Shown here piece after piece: positions 20,763 through 31,279 of a stretch of DNA of 64,000 nt. A program made the translations under genes and the position numbers. Source of the stretch: Tachypleus tridentatus (lineage: Eukaryota > Arthropoda > Merostomata > Xiphosura > Limulidae); assembly GCF_004210375.1 (NCBI RefSeq), contig NC_134830.1, forward strand, positions 167,407,874 to 167,471,873, read 5' to 3'. Every line of letters starts with the position of its first letter. Position 1 is the stretch's first letter. The notes below the pieces were generated by a model. That model ran no database searches. It had not been told where the DNA came from and saw only the letters and a program-made list of their open reading frames with translations.

Positions 20763-22545
20763 TAAGTGAGCTTATGGCTAGTCTAACATTTTTATGATAC
20801 TACAGCTAAGCCTAAGAGTGAAAGTCAACCATTTTTAGTTTATGTTATTTGAATTAAAGACGGCTGATTTAGATCAGAGAAACTGTAGGGTGAAAGGACG
20901 TGAGATATGTAAGTATCGGTTAGGTCAAACAAGCTAGATTTGTAGTTTCTAGCTTAAGTTTTCAAAAGAATTATAATGTGGACGACTGCTATCCATTGCT
21001 AAGCGAGTGAATGGTAATGACAAGAAACTGTTAATCTAGATTCCACGGTGTTACTTTAGAAAAAGTTATTAACACTGTTTTAGAAAGCAAAACTACCACC
21101 ATATATTTGGTTGGTTCTGTGAACTATAGCTTCATTCTGAACACTAGGTGTGCAGTTCTAAAGAAATGTTAGTTACTATGGAGTGTTACTTTCTTACTTA
21201 CTATGGTTTATTGTTTGGTATGTATTGACGAAAAAGTCATAATATCCAATCAGAAACACATAGGCTTGAAAATAGATGCAGCCGAAAAAAATATTGAGCG
21301 TGCACTTAAAGGAATGAAACCAAAATTGGTGGCTGAACAGGTGACTACACTTATAACATTGATATGAATTTTACAGTAAATATTAATTCATGAATTAGCT
21401 AGGACTTGTATTTTGTTTTTCCTACCATAAAACGTAAAAGACATTGCAAAAAATCTAATTGTTCATATTAATTGTAAAGAGAAATCATTTTTAATTATTG
21501 AACGTTTTATTTGCTAAATCATCATGTATATATAATAATAATACCACACTAGTTAACTACTGTTAATACTTAAGAAATTGTATCAAAATATTAAGTCATT
21601 TGTGGTTTCCAAAAATTAGCCTCAGTAAATCGAATGCCTCGCAAAGAGGTAACGTAAAACACTAACATTTCATTTTCCAGAAGTCATTATCATTAGCGAC
21701 AACATTAAAAAAATAAATATATTTGAAAGATGACTTTGTGTTTTTCAAGGGAAACGTCATTAGCACAAACACAATTAAAATTACTACCTAAATGTTTCAC
21801 TCTTTTTTTTTTTTTTCTCAAAACGCCATTATCATGTGTGACAAGAGAAATAATCTATATGGCTAACAAATATTATTTTCCAAAATCTAATGCCGTTAGT
21901 TATATTATTGTAGTAAAGAAAAATGCACCTAAATTATTGGCGTTTCGGTTATCAGTAATAATGGTTTGAAAAAAAAAGTAATTTGATGTTATTTTGTCCA
22001 ACACCTTCCTCTTCAACAACGTTAAGATATAAAGAACTATCTTAGATGTCCGACCTCTCACTATCCACATGTCAATAATCAGTGACAGTGTATTTCAATC
22101 GTGCCACCTGTGGTTACTCAATGTTTAGTTTTCTAAAGTTTCCTACTTTGAGCAGTATTGTGGTAGTACTTAAACACATGTTTGATATTTCACTTTTGAA
22201 ATATCTTAGTCATCAGTGAAAAATACGTTTCAATAATCGGGCTTGAAAATAAAACGTTTCATTTTCCACAGATTTCTGTGATAAGCACCTAAATGTATGT
22301 CCAATCCTCCACCGTCTAAATATCTACCTCATCAGTCACAATGATACAATCTAAAGATTAGATGTTTTATTGTACTAAAGACAAATGATCAAAACACAGT
22401 GAAACAGAAATCATGATGTAAACCACTTGAGTGACATAAGCATCATCAGTAAAATATTGTTTTAGCTGTTTAACAATTAGGCCTAATTTGACTTGCACTT
22501 GCACTGCGATACATTTTCTAAATTGTTAATTTTTCGAACACTTAC
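20763..22545. other. Intron stretch with one coding-like small frame
   Basis: AT-rich sequence. The only notable item is a 54-codon plus-strand frame at 21203-21367, described separately. Confidence 0.5.
21203..21367 (+). other. Small open frame with coding-like composition (54 aa)
   Basis: ATG-started frame with a charged, helix-like middle (LKIDAAEKNIERALKGMKPK) just before a GTGACT that could serve as a donor. Not recognised. It may be chance or a piece of a decayed element; no similar frame is seen nearby. Confidence 0.2.
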
Positions 22546-22605
22546 GTATTGTTTTCTGAGCTTTCCATCCGTTAAGGTAAGCACCAAAGAATAGGAATCT
22601 TTCAT
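22546..22605 (-). CDS. Cadherin exon, EC1 near its C-terminal end
   Basis: 60 bp, 20 codons, phase 0 at both ends, acceptor TCTAG and donor GTAAGT. It reads MKDSYSLVLTLTDGKLRKQY. It joins LDRE of the upstream exon to VTQTLLIIVEDIND of the downstream exon, giving the expected DRE-x-SYSLVLTLTDG strand of a cadherin repeat. The methionine is internal, not a start. Confidence 0.93.
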
Positions 22606-22935
22606 CTAGAAGATGCAATATATTCGTATTTTAAGGAAGAAGCCAACTTCAGGTTAATTAACATGAGCTGTCACAATGCCATTTATATCTGAATAACTGT
22701 TTAATCATTTGATGTCAGTATTCAATGGTAATTGCTAAAAATAAATAAAGTTTTCATATTGAAACATAAAATATATGTCCTCTGTACACAATCTAATAGT
22801 TTTAATTGTTTTCTTAGCAACAAAAAACTAAATGAAGTTGCAGTTACTTACAGTATTGTATAGCAATATAGAATTTGTTTGGTTGGATCAAAGGCGTTTC
22901 GGATGTCATTTATAATAATATTATAAAAACAAATC

Positions 22936-22980
22936 ATTATAACATTGTCATTAATGTATTGATAATGACAATGTTATAAT
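22936..22980. repeat. Perfect 18-bp-arm hairpin
   Basis: ATTATAACATTGTCATTA and its exact complement flank a 9-nt loop. It lies in the 575-bp intron between the EC1 exons at 22546-22605 and 23180-23331. It could be a structured intronic element or a tiny foldback repeat. Confidence 0.9.
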
Positions 22981-23179
22981 TACTCTTACAATTAAATAGC
23001 TAATAGAAGGAGAAATAGGGATAAACTGAGGATAGCTTTGGGTCATCCACACATAAGTAAAGATAGTCAAGGAAAAAAGATTAGCATATAAGGGAGAAAT
23101 AGCTAAGAAATCTAACCCGAATAAAGGTAGCATAGCCTGGAATAACAAGATAACCAGTTCGTGGAACCTAACGACGTAC

Positions 23180-23331
23180 CTCTCTATCCAGTTCGTTACG
23201 AAGGTAGACATTGGCTTCTGTCTTCCCTACACTTTCAAATCGCAGGATTTCCTTTCCAACATGACCCATAACCCCAAATATGAGTTGATCTTCATCCGGG
23301 TCTTCGCCACGTAATCGGCACAATAGCTTTC
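23180..23331 (-). CDS. Cadherin exon, EC1 main part
   Basis: 152 bp with acceptor AAAAG and donor GTACGT, entering at phase 1 and leaving at phase 0. It reads KLLCRLRGEDPDEDQLIF, then GVMGHVGKEILRFESVG, then ANVYLRNELDRE. GEDPDEDQLIFGV is the A/G-x-DPDxDxL calcium loop of a cadherin repeat and LDRE its partner motif. The first codon is split with the upstream exon (Gly). This exon is very conserved-looking and is the best anchor for identifying the orthologue. Confidence 0.95.
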
Positions 23332-23791
23332 CTTTTGAAATTAAATAATATACTTTGGTTATTCTGATTTTCACTCCAACTTACTTGACTTTATAAATTG
23401 AAATGCATGGATGTTATGCGTGTAACGTAATCTAAGAAATTATGTTAATTTTTAGCGTAAAAAACACACAATGGGTTATTTATGCTTTGTTTAACCGATT
23501 TCAGTATTGAAAGTCCTTAACCACATCACTTTTCAGCAATCTAAAATTACACGATTGTTGTGTGTTATAAAACCTAAGATCTTTAATATGTTTATTAACT
23601 GTTATTTTCTAACGGTTTTCTAAAGATTTCTAACTGTCTATTAAAATTACATATTCTAGCCAGCTAACAAGTTCAAATATTCTTTAGAGTGTTTGATTAT
23701 ATTTAATGTACAATGTTTATAAGTAACAAGTTTTTAATAAAAACTAACGGATCTTATAATTGTTAAAACGTTTTAATTGCGATATACTTAC

Positions 23792-23894
23792 CTTTGCTGT
23801 CTGGACCTTCCTGAACACGAACAATTATTTCATTTATTTCTCCAGAAACAAATCGTGGCGGATTGTTGTGGCCATCTATCGAATTGAATGACAA
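23792..23894 (-). CDS. Cadherin exon, start of EC1
   Basis: 103 bp with acceptor TTCTAG and donor GTAAGT, entering at phase 0 and leaving at phase 1. It reads LSFNSIDGHNNPPRFVSGEI, then NEIIVRVQEGPDSK. The NNPPRF and RVQEG segments are the N-terminal strand and calcium-site glutamate of the first cadherin repeat. No signal peptide is encoded here, so at least one further coding exon lies upstream. Confidence 0.93.
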
Positions 23895-23953
23895 CTAGAA
23901 TATAGGATATATCAAAAACGCCACTCTTTGTGAACTGTATTTATATTAAAATT

Positions 23954-24208
23954 TGAATTTCGTTTGTATGTTTGGGAGTTCATGAGTGCTATCTGCGCAA
24001 GCTGTTCTTACTTTAGTAGTGAAAGAGTTGAGACAAAGCAGTTAATCATCATTTCAAACCTTCAACTCTTTGTCGACAAATAGTGAGATTGATCGTCACT
24101 CTGTAACGCCCTGACGGGTGAAAACCATGGCAAGCATGAAAGGGCGTTTCGAAGCCACGACCCGCAGATTTTGAGTAGAGCGTTGTAACCATTTGGTTAT
24201 GCCAAGCC
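23954..24208 (-). mobile_element. SINE, Thr-like family, strongly diverged
   Basis: Reverse copy with recognisable order of motifs (GAATTTCG, CTATCTGCGC, AATAGTGAGATTGATCGTCA, head near 24185) but many changes and an insertion in the head. An old copy. Confidence 0.8.
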
Positions 24209-24227
24209 TCAAAGTTTAGAAGTTATG

Positions 24228-24700
24228 ACACTATGTGACAAAATGTTTACTTTTTCTTGTTCCTGGACAGAAAGTGTTATTTCCCAATTGCTTATGCCTA
24301 AAGTAAATGGAAAAGATCTGTTTTTCTCTTCAAACTTTGCCTTCGTGACCTTGGAGCGTGTAACGAAAACATGATGGGAGACTATATTTGGGGGCTGATA
24401 CATGAAAGTCGCAAATTTCGAGAAACTACTCACTTCTAAACATTTTTGTTCATTTTTGTATAACTTTAGTAAAATACATCTAAATCTTGATTCATATGTT
24501 GTTTTATCAGACCTTATGTAAACGAAAATGTGCAAATTTGCCCATTTTTACATATAAAATAGGTTAATTTTTAAATTTCATTATCCAGGTCACAAAAGCA
24601 AAGTTTGAAGGGAATAATGGCCATTTTCTGTACTTTTACAACATAATAAATTAAGAAGTAAAACACACCATTCAGGAACAAAATTTGTGTTACATAGTGT
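24228..24700. mobile_element. Foldback (palindromic) derivative of the right-edge transposon
   Basis: 473 bp bounded by ACACTATGT and its inverse. Left part: the transposon end, then a coding tail in forward sense (NENMMGDYIWGLI motif near 24365-24405). Right part: the same terminal sequence inverted, with AGGTCACAAAAGCAAAGTTT, and an end reading CAGGAACAAAATTTGTGTTA then CATAGTGT. The full-size relative starts at 63323. No clear target-site duplication. A MITE-like product of internal deletion and inversion is inferred. Confidence 0.8.
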
Positions 24701-25297
24701 AATAGAATATAAAATATTATTAATGTTGTACAAGAAACGTAGAATTATAAACATTTTAGACTATTTCGTTCACCCGTCACTACAACGTCTTCAATTACGC
24801 ATAACAAAATTAATAATTTTTTAGCTTATAATACAATATATCTCTGTCTCACTCTCCATCTGTCTATTTTGTTAATAAATATACTGCAAGTCCAATGATT
24901 ACAATTATTGTATATTATTAAAATCTCATTAATATAATGTTAAAACATATCATATTTTAACCCTTTTATGAACGTATCCCTTATGTTTCACGGCCACGGG
25001 ACGATCAACTTTATAACGGCTTTTTTTAAACTTAATCTAAGTCTAGAGGAAGCACATTAACCAGTGAGGGAATATGTTATTTATGTTAAGACTAAAACAC
25101 CAACGTCTGAAAAACAAGGCCTAGGAAACAAATTAATGTTATTTATATCGAGTAAGATTGGAACATCTGAGTCTGTAAAGCAAGTTTTATGGAACAGATT
25201 AACACAATATGGTATTTGTTTTAATTAATGCTGGAACAAATAGATCTGGGAATTGTGTTTTCAGACAGGTTAGCTTGTTTGATTTTTCTATACACAC
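24701..25297. other. Stretch with nothing recognised
   Basis: AT-rich; no supported feature. Confidence 0.6.
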
Positions 25298-25345
25298 CGA
25301 GCATATTTGGTGTGACGGGGATTTGAACCCGCGACCCTCAGATTT
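25298..25345 (-). mobile_element. SINE head fragment
   Basis: Only the GAGCATATTTGGTGTGACGG and B-box part (GGATTTGAACCCGCGACC) of a Thr-like SINE remains. Confidence 0.85.
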
Positions 25346-25641
25346 TAATACAGAAATTGTTTAGAAAAGTCTATTTTTTAATCTTAAGATTTTGTATTCA
25401 ACTATAAACTGGAATTTTTAAACACAATAAAAGTATGGTTTAAGTTCTTCGGTTTCTCTTATGAAGACAATATGTGGGTTTCGATAGTTTATGTTGCTCA
25501 TTTGTAAACAAATAAATCAAATTTGTATTTAATAATTTATCTAAACAGAAACATTGAGGGAAAAGAGAAAAAAAGAACGTCTGAAGTACATGATCAACTG
25601 TTTCTCTTACAAAGTTTTTCTTATATGTTGAACTGATTAAA

Positions 25642-26112
25642 AGATAACCTTTAGGTAGTTTTAACAAACTTCTTTTTCAGAGATAACCTTTACGTAGTTT
25701 TAACGAACTTCTTTTTCAGAGATAACCTTTACGTAGTTTTAACAAACTTCTTTTTCAGAGATAACCTTTACGTAGTTTTGACAAACTTCTTTTTCAGAGA
25801 TAACCTTTACGTAGTTTTGACAAACTTCTTTTTCAGAGATAACCTTTACGTAGTTTTGACAAACTTCTTTTTCAGAGATAACCTTTACGTAGTTTTGATG
25901 AACTTCTTTTTCAGAGATAACCTTTACGTAGTTTTGACAAACTTCTTTTTCAGAGATAACCTTTACGTAGTTTTGACAAACTTCTTTTTCAGAGATAACC
26001 TGTACGTAGTTTTGACAAACTTCTTTTTCAGAGATAACCTGTACGTAGTTTTGACAAACTTCTTTTTCAGAGATAACCTTTACGTAGTTTTGACAAACTT
26101 CTTCTTCAGAGC
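25642..26112. repeat. 39-bp tandem repeat, about 12 copies
   Basis: Unit AACTTCTTTTTCAGAGATAA then CCTTTACGTAGTTTTGACA. The length, 13 codons, keeps frames open on both strands: EVCQNYVKVISEK repeated on minus, TNFFFRDNLYVVL repeated on plus. Copies are very similar, pointing to recent expansion. A protein product is not supported. Confidence 0.96.
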
Positions 26113-26336
26113 GAAGCAATTATACAAACAGACACTGAAAACTATATTATTTATGATTATAAGAAAGATTTAAGTTAATTATATGAAAATATAAACACCG
26201 ATCTTAAAAATGTTATCTGACTTTCAAAATTTATTTTATTTCAAGCACTCCAATAAAAAATACAACCTAGAACATACCGATAACGATACAGCATATATCC
26301 AAGAAGACGAGAAATAATGTGTGGCTTATTACTGAC

Positions 26337-26381
26337 CGCTGCATAATACCATGGCAACGACCGTGTATTCTTCCTCAGGAC
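26337..26381 (-). other. Possible 45-bp 5' exon of the cadherin gene
   Basis: A strong polypyrimidine acceptor (CTCTATTTTTTTCCAG) precedes 45 bp ending before GTCAGT. It contains GCCATGG, a good start context, at 26352 (MVLCS, then a split codon). That frame does not match the EC1 exon directly, so an exon between them would be needed. Weak support. Confidence 0.22.
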
Positions 26382-28070
26382 CTGGAAAAAAATAGAGTTT
26401 TTTTTATAAGTTCTTTATCTCACATTAGATTACGTGACTGGTTTTTAGTCAGCTGGTCTCAGTACAGGATCGAAAATCTTAACAGTTAGATTTACTTAGA
26501 CAAAAGAAGGCAGATATATATTTTAAAAAAAATCAGTGTTTAACTTCCGTGTTGATATACCATAAGCTTGAGGACTTATAACGTTAAAATTCGGGACTCG
26601 ATCCATGCAACGGCCACAGTGAAGATAGCACACTGAACAGCTTTGCACATTTACAATTTCCACTGTAAGAAGTAAAAGAATTTCTTGTGTTTCTTTCGGA
26701 TATTCGCCCAGAAATATACAAGGAATAATTAAGTTGCACATACTCAAAGTTACGAAGCGCCATTTTACGTTTAATGACAGATCTTCAAATTTATAGCCCT
26801 GTCGCTGATCTCATGTGGTTATGTTGGGTCCAGTTGAGAAAAGATAGGATGAATAAAGTGAAACGTATTCATGAAAAAGGATACTGTACTTTTACTTATC
26901 CTTATTTATGTGAAGGTTTTTCACACATACCAAAAAAAGGGGTGGCTGTTGCCTTAGGTTTTTATTTTATTTTCTATAGTGAGTTAACTACATCTCATAG
27001 TTCGGAAACTGGATATGTAAATGCAAAACTACTGAGCCAACCGTGGGCTGGAGATAAGCCAAGCGTGGGCTAGAGATAAGCACACTCGGAAGAACACCAT
27101 GACTTTTTATTCGTGATCAATTTCTACAAGAAACGAGCTATGGATGCGTTTAAGAGTGATGGTCAAATCCCATTATTTGATTAGACAAGAATAGTGTAAG
27201 AACTAGCTGTGCTGTTGACTAGTAACTTCACTCTAGTCTGTCTGTTCAAACTTAAGAATGGCGAGTGCAAACAGACCTGTTCACCAGCAACTTCCCTCTA
27301 GTTTGTCTGCTCAAACTCAGGAACAGCTGAGTGCAAAAATATCTGTTAAATAGTAACTGATACTCGTATAGAGTTGATATCTGTTTATTTTAAACTATTT
27401 TTATACACCAATCTACACTGAATTTTCGCCGAACCTTTAAAATGGATGTTTACATAAATATACGAACGTGTTCGTTCTTCTAATGATTATATCGCTTCAG
27501 TTTACATAAGAATACTAACGTGTTTGTTCTTCTAATGATTATATCCCTTCAGTATTCTGTAATGAACTCTGAAAAGTTTTTGTATCAGGAATACTTAAAA
27601 ACTCTAATAAGATTCTCATACAGTGTTCTACAACTAACTGTCTGAGAGTAAAATTAAACTTCGAAAACAATAATTTATTTCTTAGGGACAAAAATCATTT
27701 GTGTTCATGCAATTTGTAAATAACGTAGGTGAGCTACGTGTCAAAGTTTCGTTGGATTCTCGTGAGTCAACAGTCAGGTAAGACAAATAATTATCAGTGA
27801 AACCTTATGGTTCATAGCAGTTTAAGGCTCAAAGAAGACCGTCAGGTGCACCGCGGTATCAACGGCTTCATGGAAGTAACGATCCATCACCCTGTAGGCG
27901 TTTCTTTTGTTGAAATATAATGGGAGTAATAACTATTGGTTCTATAACCAAAGCTGAGAAACTTCTCGAAAACTTTTCACATTAGGTTGAGGTTTTAGGC
28001 AATTTTCATTTTAAAAATATAAGTTTGGTTTAATAATCAGTGATGTCGAGAAAACCCACTTGTAGAGAAA
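26382..28070. other. Stretch with one degenerate 70-bp duplication
   Basis: No gene is supported. Around 27225-27345 two related segments containing TCTAGTCTGTCTGTTCAAAC and TCTAGTTTGTCTGCTCAAAC follow each other; they recall a piece of the SINE body. A short duplication AGCCAAGCGTGGGC lies near 27040-27080. Confidence 0.5.
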
Positions 28071-28234
28071 TATATATGCAAAAACGGCTCGTTTGGGTTG
28101 AGAAAATATTATACATAGAAGAGCGAACAACGTTTCGACCTTCTTCGGTCATCGTCAGAAGAAGGTCGAAACGTTGTTCGCTCTTCTATGTAAAATATTT
28201 TCTCAACCCAGACGAGCCGTTTTTTGCATATATA
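28071..28234. repeat. 164-bp foldback element, arms about 75 bp
   Basis: Left arm from TATATATGCAAAAACGGCTC to CGACCTTCTT, 13-nt loop, right arm nearly the exact complement ending GCCGTTTTTTGCATATAT. The loop plus one arm carry a hammerhead-like core on the minus strand. The phrase GTCGAAACGTTGTTC is one I associate with ends of Penelope-like elements. It is followed at once by a reversed SINE. Confidence 0.9.
28131..28160 (-). ncRNA. Hammerhead-ribozyme-like core
   Basis: On the minus strand: CTGACGA (28158-28152), a stem TGACC/GGTC closed by GAAGAA, then GAAAC (28136-28132). This fits the CUGANGA - stem II - GAAA core of a hammerhead. The long arm complementarity would provide stem III, but the 11 nt before CTGACGA cannot form stem I alone, so activity as a monomer is doubtful. 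Confidence 0.35.
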
Positions 28235-28579
28235 AGTTTGGTTTGAATTTCGCACAAAGCTACACGAGGATTATCTGCGCTAGCCGTCCATAATTTAGCA
28301 GTGTAAGACCAGTGTGATGGCAGCTAGTAATCACCACCCACTGCCAACTGTTGGACTACTCTTTTACCAACGAATAGTGGCATTGACTGTAATATTACAA
28401 CGCCCCCACGACTAAAAGAGAGAGAATGTTTGGTGTGACGGGGATTCGAACCCGCGACCCTCGAATTAAATATTGGGCTGGATCTGGTCTTGAGGTTAAC
28501 GTATTAGATTAGGAATTGGAGAGTCCATCGTTCGCAAACTAGGATTACTAGTCGAGTGCCTTAACCAGCTGGCCATGCC
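28233..28579 (-). mobile_element. SINE, Thr-like family, with about 75-bp insertion in the head
   Basis: Reverse copy complete to CGCGACCCTCGAATTA, then a foreign tRNA-like piece (GAGGTTAACGTATTAGATTA ... CCATCGTTCGCAAAC), then the rest of the head GGATTACTAGTCGAG to CTGGCCATGCC. Confidence 0.88.
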
Positions 28580-28926
28580 TTCAGCGAAAGCCACCGTAAA
28601 GAAAGTAAAATTCCATGAAACTCATACTTTCAACGCACGAAATTTTAGTTTATAAAACGATAAAAAAATATTAAGTATTCATAACTAGCGTTAAGTAATG
28701 ATAACTTATCTTTGAACTAATGTTACGAATAGGATTAAATCAAATTTACCTGAAAGGTTGGTGGAAACTCCTCTTATGGTTCGGGTTACACTACTCAGAG
28801 GTAACGAAATTCTCCTAAGATAATCAGAATATCAAAAACTTACATAAAACATTCCGATTAATTTTTCTTGTTTCGCTTTTTCCATTTTGTCCTAATAATT
28901 TATTTCGTAACATCTTTACGCAAAAA
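28580..28926. other. Stretch with nothing recognised
   Basis: 347 bp, no supported feature. Confidence 0.6.
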
Positions 28927-29160
28927 GGCTCGGCATGGCCAGGTGGGTTAAAGCGTTCGACTCGTACTCTGAGTGTTGCGAGTTCAAGTCCCCCTCGCAC
29001 CAAACATGCTCGCCCTTTCAGCCGTGGAGGCGTTAGAATGTGATCTGTGGATCCCACTATTCGTTGGTAAAAGAGTAGCCCAAGAGTTGGCGGTGGGTGA
29101 TGATGACTAGCTGCCTTCCCTCTAGTCTTACACTGCTAAATTAAGGACGGCTAGCGCAGT
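28927..29160 (+). mobile_element. SINE, Thr-like family, 3' truncated
   Basis: Forward copy from GGCTCGGCATGGCCAGGTGG to GGACGGCTAGCGCAG; tail missing. Confidence 0.93.
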
Positions 29161-29404
29161 TGAAATATTGTTTATCTCCGAAGAATCAAAACCAGTGTAT
29201 TTAGTCTCATTAGTTCTAGAAGTACTGATAAGGCCCAAGTATATGCTGTTCTAAACACATATTGTTAGTTATTTATGTGCTATGATTTTGTTATAATGTC
29301 CATAATAACATAGGAGTCACACATTATTACACAAATGTAGGCAAAAATATTATCAAAATTAGCACTAATCTCCTTAATTGTTACTTATGTCTCCTGCTTA
29401 TAAG

Positions 29405-29775
29405 ATTAAGGTCTGTCGTAGGTCCATGTAACAACTTGTCTATATAAGTATAATGGTACTGTTTGTTGTATGTCCATGTAACAACTTATCTATATAAATA
29501 GAATAGCACTGTCTGTCGTATGTTCATGTAACTACTTATCTATATAAATATAGTTTTACTGTCTGTCCTATGTCCATGTAACTACTTATCTATATAAGTA
29601 TAACAGTAGGTTCATGTAACTACTTATCTATATAAATATAATAGTGCTGTCTGTTATTTGTCCATGTAACTACTTATCTATATAAATATAATACTACTGT
29701 CTGCCCTATGTCCATGTAACTACTTATCTATATAAATATAATTGTACTGTTTGTTATTTATCCATGCAACTACTT
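29405..29775. repeat. 50-bp tandem repeat, about 7 copies
   Basis: Unit around ACTGTCTGTCGTATGTCCAT then GTAACTACTTATCTATATAA. One copy is shortened near 29605. Confidence 0.92.
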
Positions 29776-30299
29776 CCCAGAGTGTGAATGATCTCCAATA
29801 AAACTGGTATGTAGGCTTAGTGGGTCCATGAATAGATACACGCAAATTTTCAGTTTTGAATTTTTCGTTATTTAACACAAGTAACAAAAACTTCCATCTA
29901 AGAGACCACAGAAATGTTGTGTTGTTGTCAAGAATTTTTTTATATCCTCCTTTTAATGTAATATTTTTCGTGGACCCTTAAACCTATCGATGTTTTCATT
30001 TTTAAAAATCTACATTCCAAAATTAAACGTTTTAAATTATATAAATTTAATTTTACAAAAAAATATATTTTATTCAGTAAATCAACTTTTTAAAATATAC
30101 TGTTATGAAATTTCGGACATGAGCAGTTAAGTGAATCCCTACAGGTAGGGGAACCTCAGTTTATAAAAAAAAAAACCTTCGTCTACATAGTCCGAAATGT
30201 CGAAATACAAGCAATAATTCTGTACCTTGACACCCAGCTCAGACCCACTATTTTACTATCTCTGATACGGTGTTTAATACAGTTTCGGCTTTTCATCAA
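29776..30299. other. Stretch with nothing recognised
   Basis: AT-rich; no supported feature. Confidence 0.6.
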
Positions 30300-30524
30300 C
30301 TGACCACGAGTTCGAATTCCCGTCACAACAAAATGCTCGCCCCATACCCGTGGGGGCATTATAATGTGACTGCCAATCTCTCTATTCATTGGTAAAAGAA
30401 TTGCTCAAGAGTTGGCGGTGGGTGGTGATGACTAGCTGCCTTCTCTCTGGTTTCACACTGCTAAATTAGGGACGGCTAGCGCATATAGCCCTCGTGTTGC
30501 TTTGCGCGAAATTCAAACCAAACT
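30300..30524 (+). mobile_element. SINE, Thr-like family, 5' truncated
   Basis: Begins at the T-arm (CACGAGTTCGAATTCCCGTC) and runs to the intact tail GCGCGAAATTCAAACC. Confidence 0.92.
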
Positions 30525-31279
30525 AAAAGTTTTGTTAGTTTTGTCAGTTTTGAGGCATTAATACCTTTCTCCAGTGAATATATACTTTACAAATAAAAAT
30601 AAATATGTAAAAAAATAATTAAAGACCACCTATTAACTAGACTCCACATTAATTTAGAGATAAATTACAGAACAACATTGAAAGAGTTTTTATGTAAACG
30701 TTTTCTAGTTAATATCTAACTGATGAAAACGCAAATAATCTATGGAACTATAAGAGAAATGTTTTATTTGCACCAAGTGTATGTATAGATTGTGCATGGA
30801 CATTGCCCTGAAAGGGGCCTGAGTAAGTGCGGGTTATTCTGGCCCTCGAGTACCATATATAAATACGCTTGACGGTTGAAAAAAATAATAAATAAATAAA
30901 TTAACCAAAATCTGAAGGAAGGTGGAAGAGGTTAACGAAACCTGACCCTCCTGGGTGGACAAACATCAATACCCAAATACCCATACAGAACGAGAGAGAG
31001 AGTTTTGTGGCGGGAGCGAGGTAGGGCCGGATCATTTGTTAGGTACAGTGCTTAGAGCCTACGAAAACTATGGTCCATGATAATTTTCTTTAAAAGTTAA
31101 TCTACGGTTTAACTTATACGGTTGGTAGGACATACGAACAGAAGGTGCCTGGGTCTTACGATCGCCTTCATCTGGCACTGATAATTACCAACGCTCCCTA
31201 ATCATGTATAATATTCAGATATCTGATACCGAATTATTTCAGTACCAGAACTGACTTCGGTAGCCTTGCAAGAGAAAGT
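30525..31279. other. Stretch with a GC-richer block at 30780-31060
   Basis: The block (GAAAGGGGCCTGAGTAAGTG, CCTGACCCTCCTGGGTGG, GGCGGGAGCGAGGTAGGGCC) stands out from the AT-rich surroundings. Not recognised; could be an untranslated part of an unknown element or an unannotated exon. Confidence 0.4.

Larger units (their letters stand above)
1345..23894 (-). other. Partial cadherin gene span (10 exons seen, EC1-EC4)
   Basis: Gene model in 5' to 3' order: 23792-23894, 23180-23331, 22546-22605, 17439-17528, 14279-14362, 12607-12732, 11600-11731, one missing exon, 7593-7705, 1985-2182, 1345-1497. Every adjacent pair except across the gap joins in frame with GT/AG ends. The product is an extracellular adhesion protein with at least four cadherin repeats in this window; further repeats, membrane segment and cytoplasmic tail lie beyond the left edge. 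The wording resembles arthropod cadherin-87A most. Introns host several transposons and minisatellites. Confidence 0.9.

Noticed and set aside
25739..26173. Two long repetitive proteins on opposite strands
   Set aside because: Both are products of a stop-free 39-bp minisatellite unit; no start context, domain or flanking exon.
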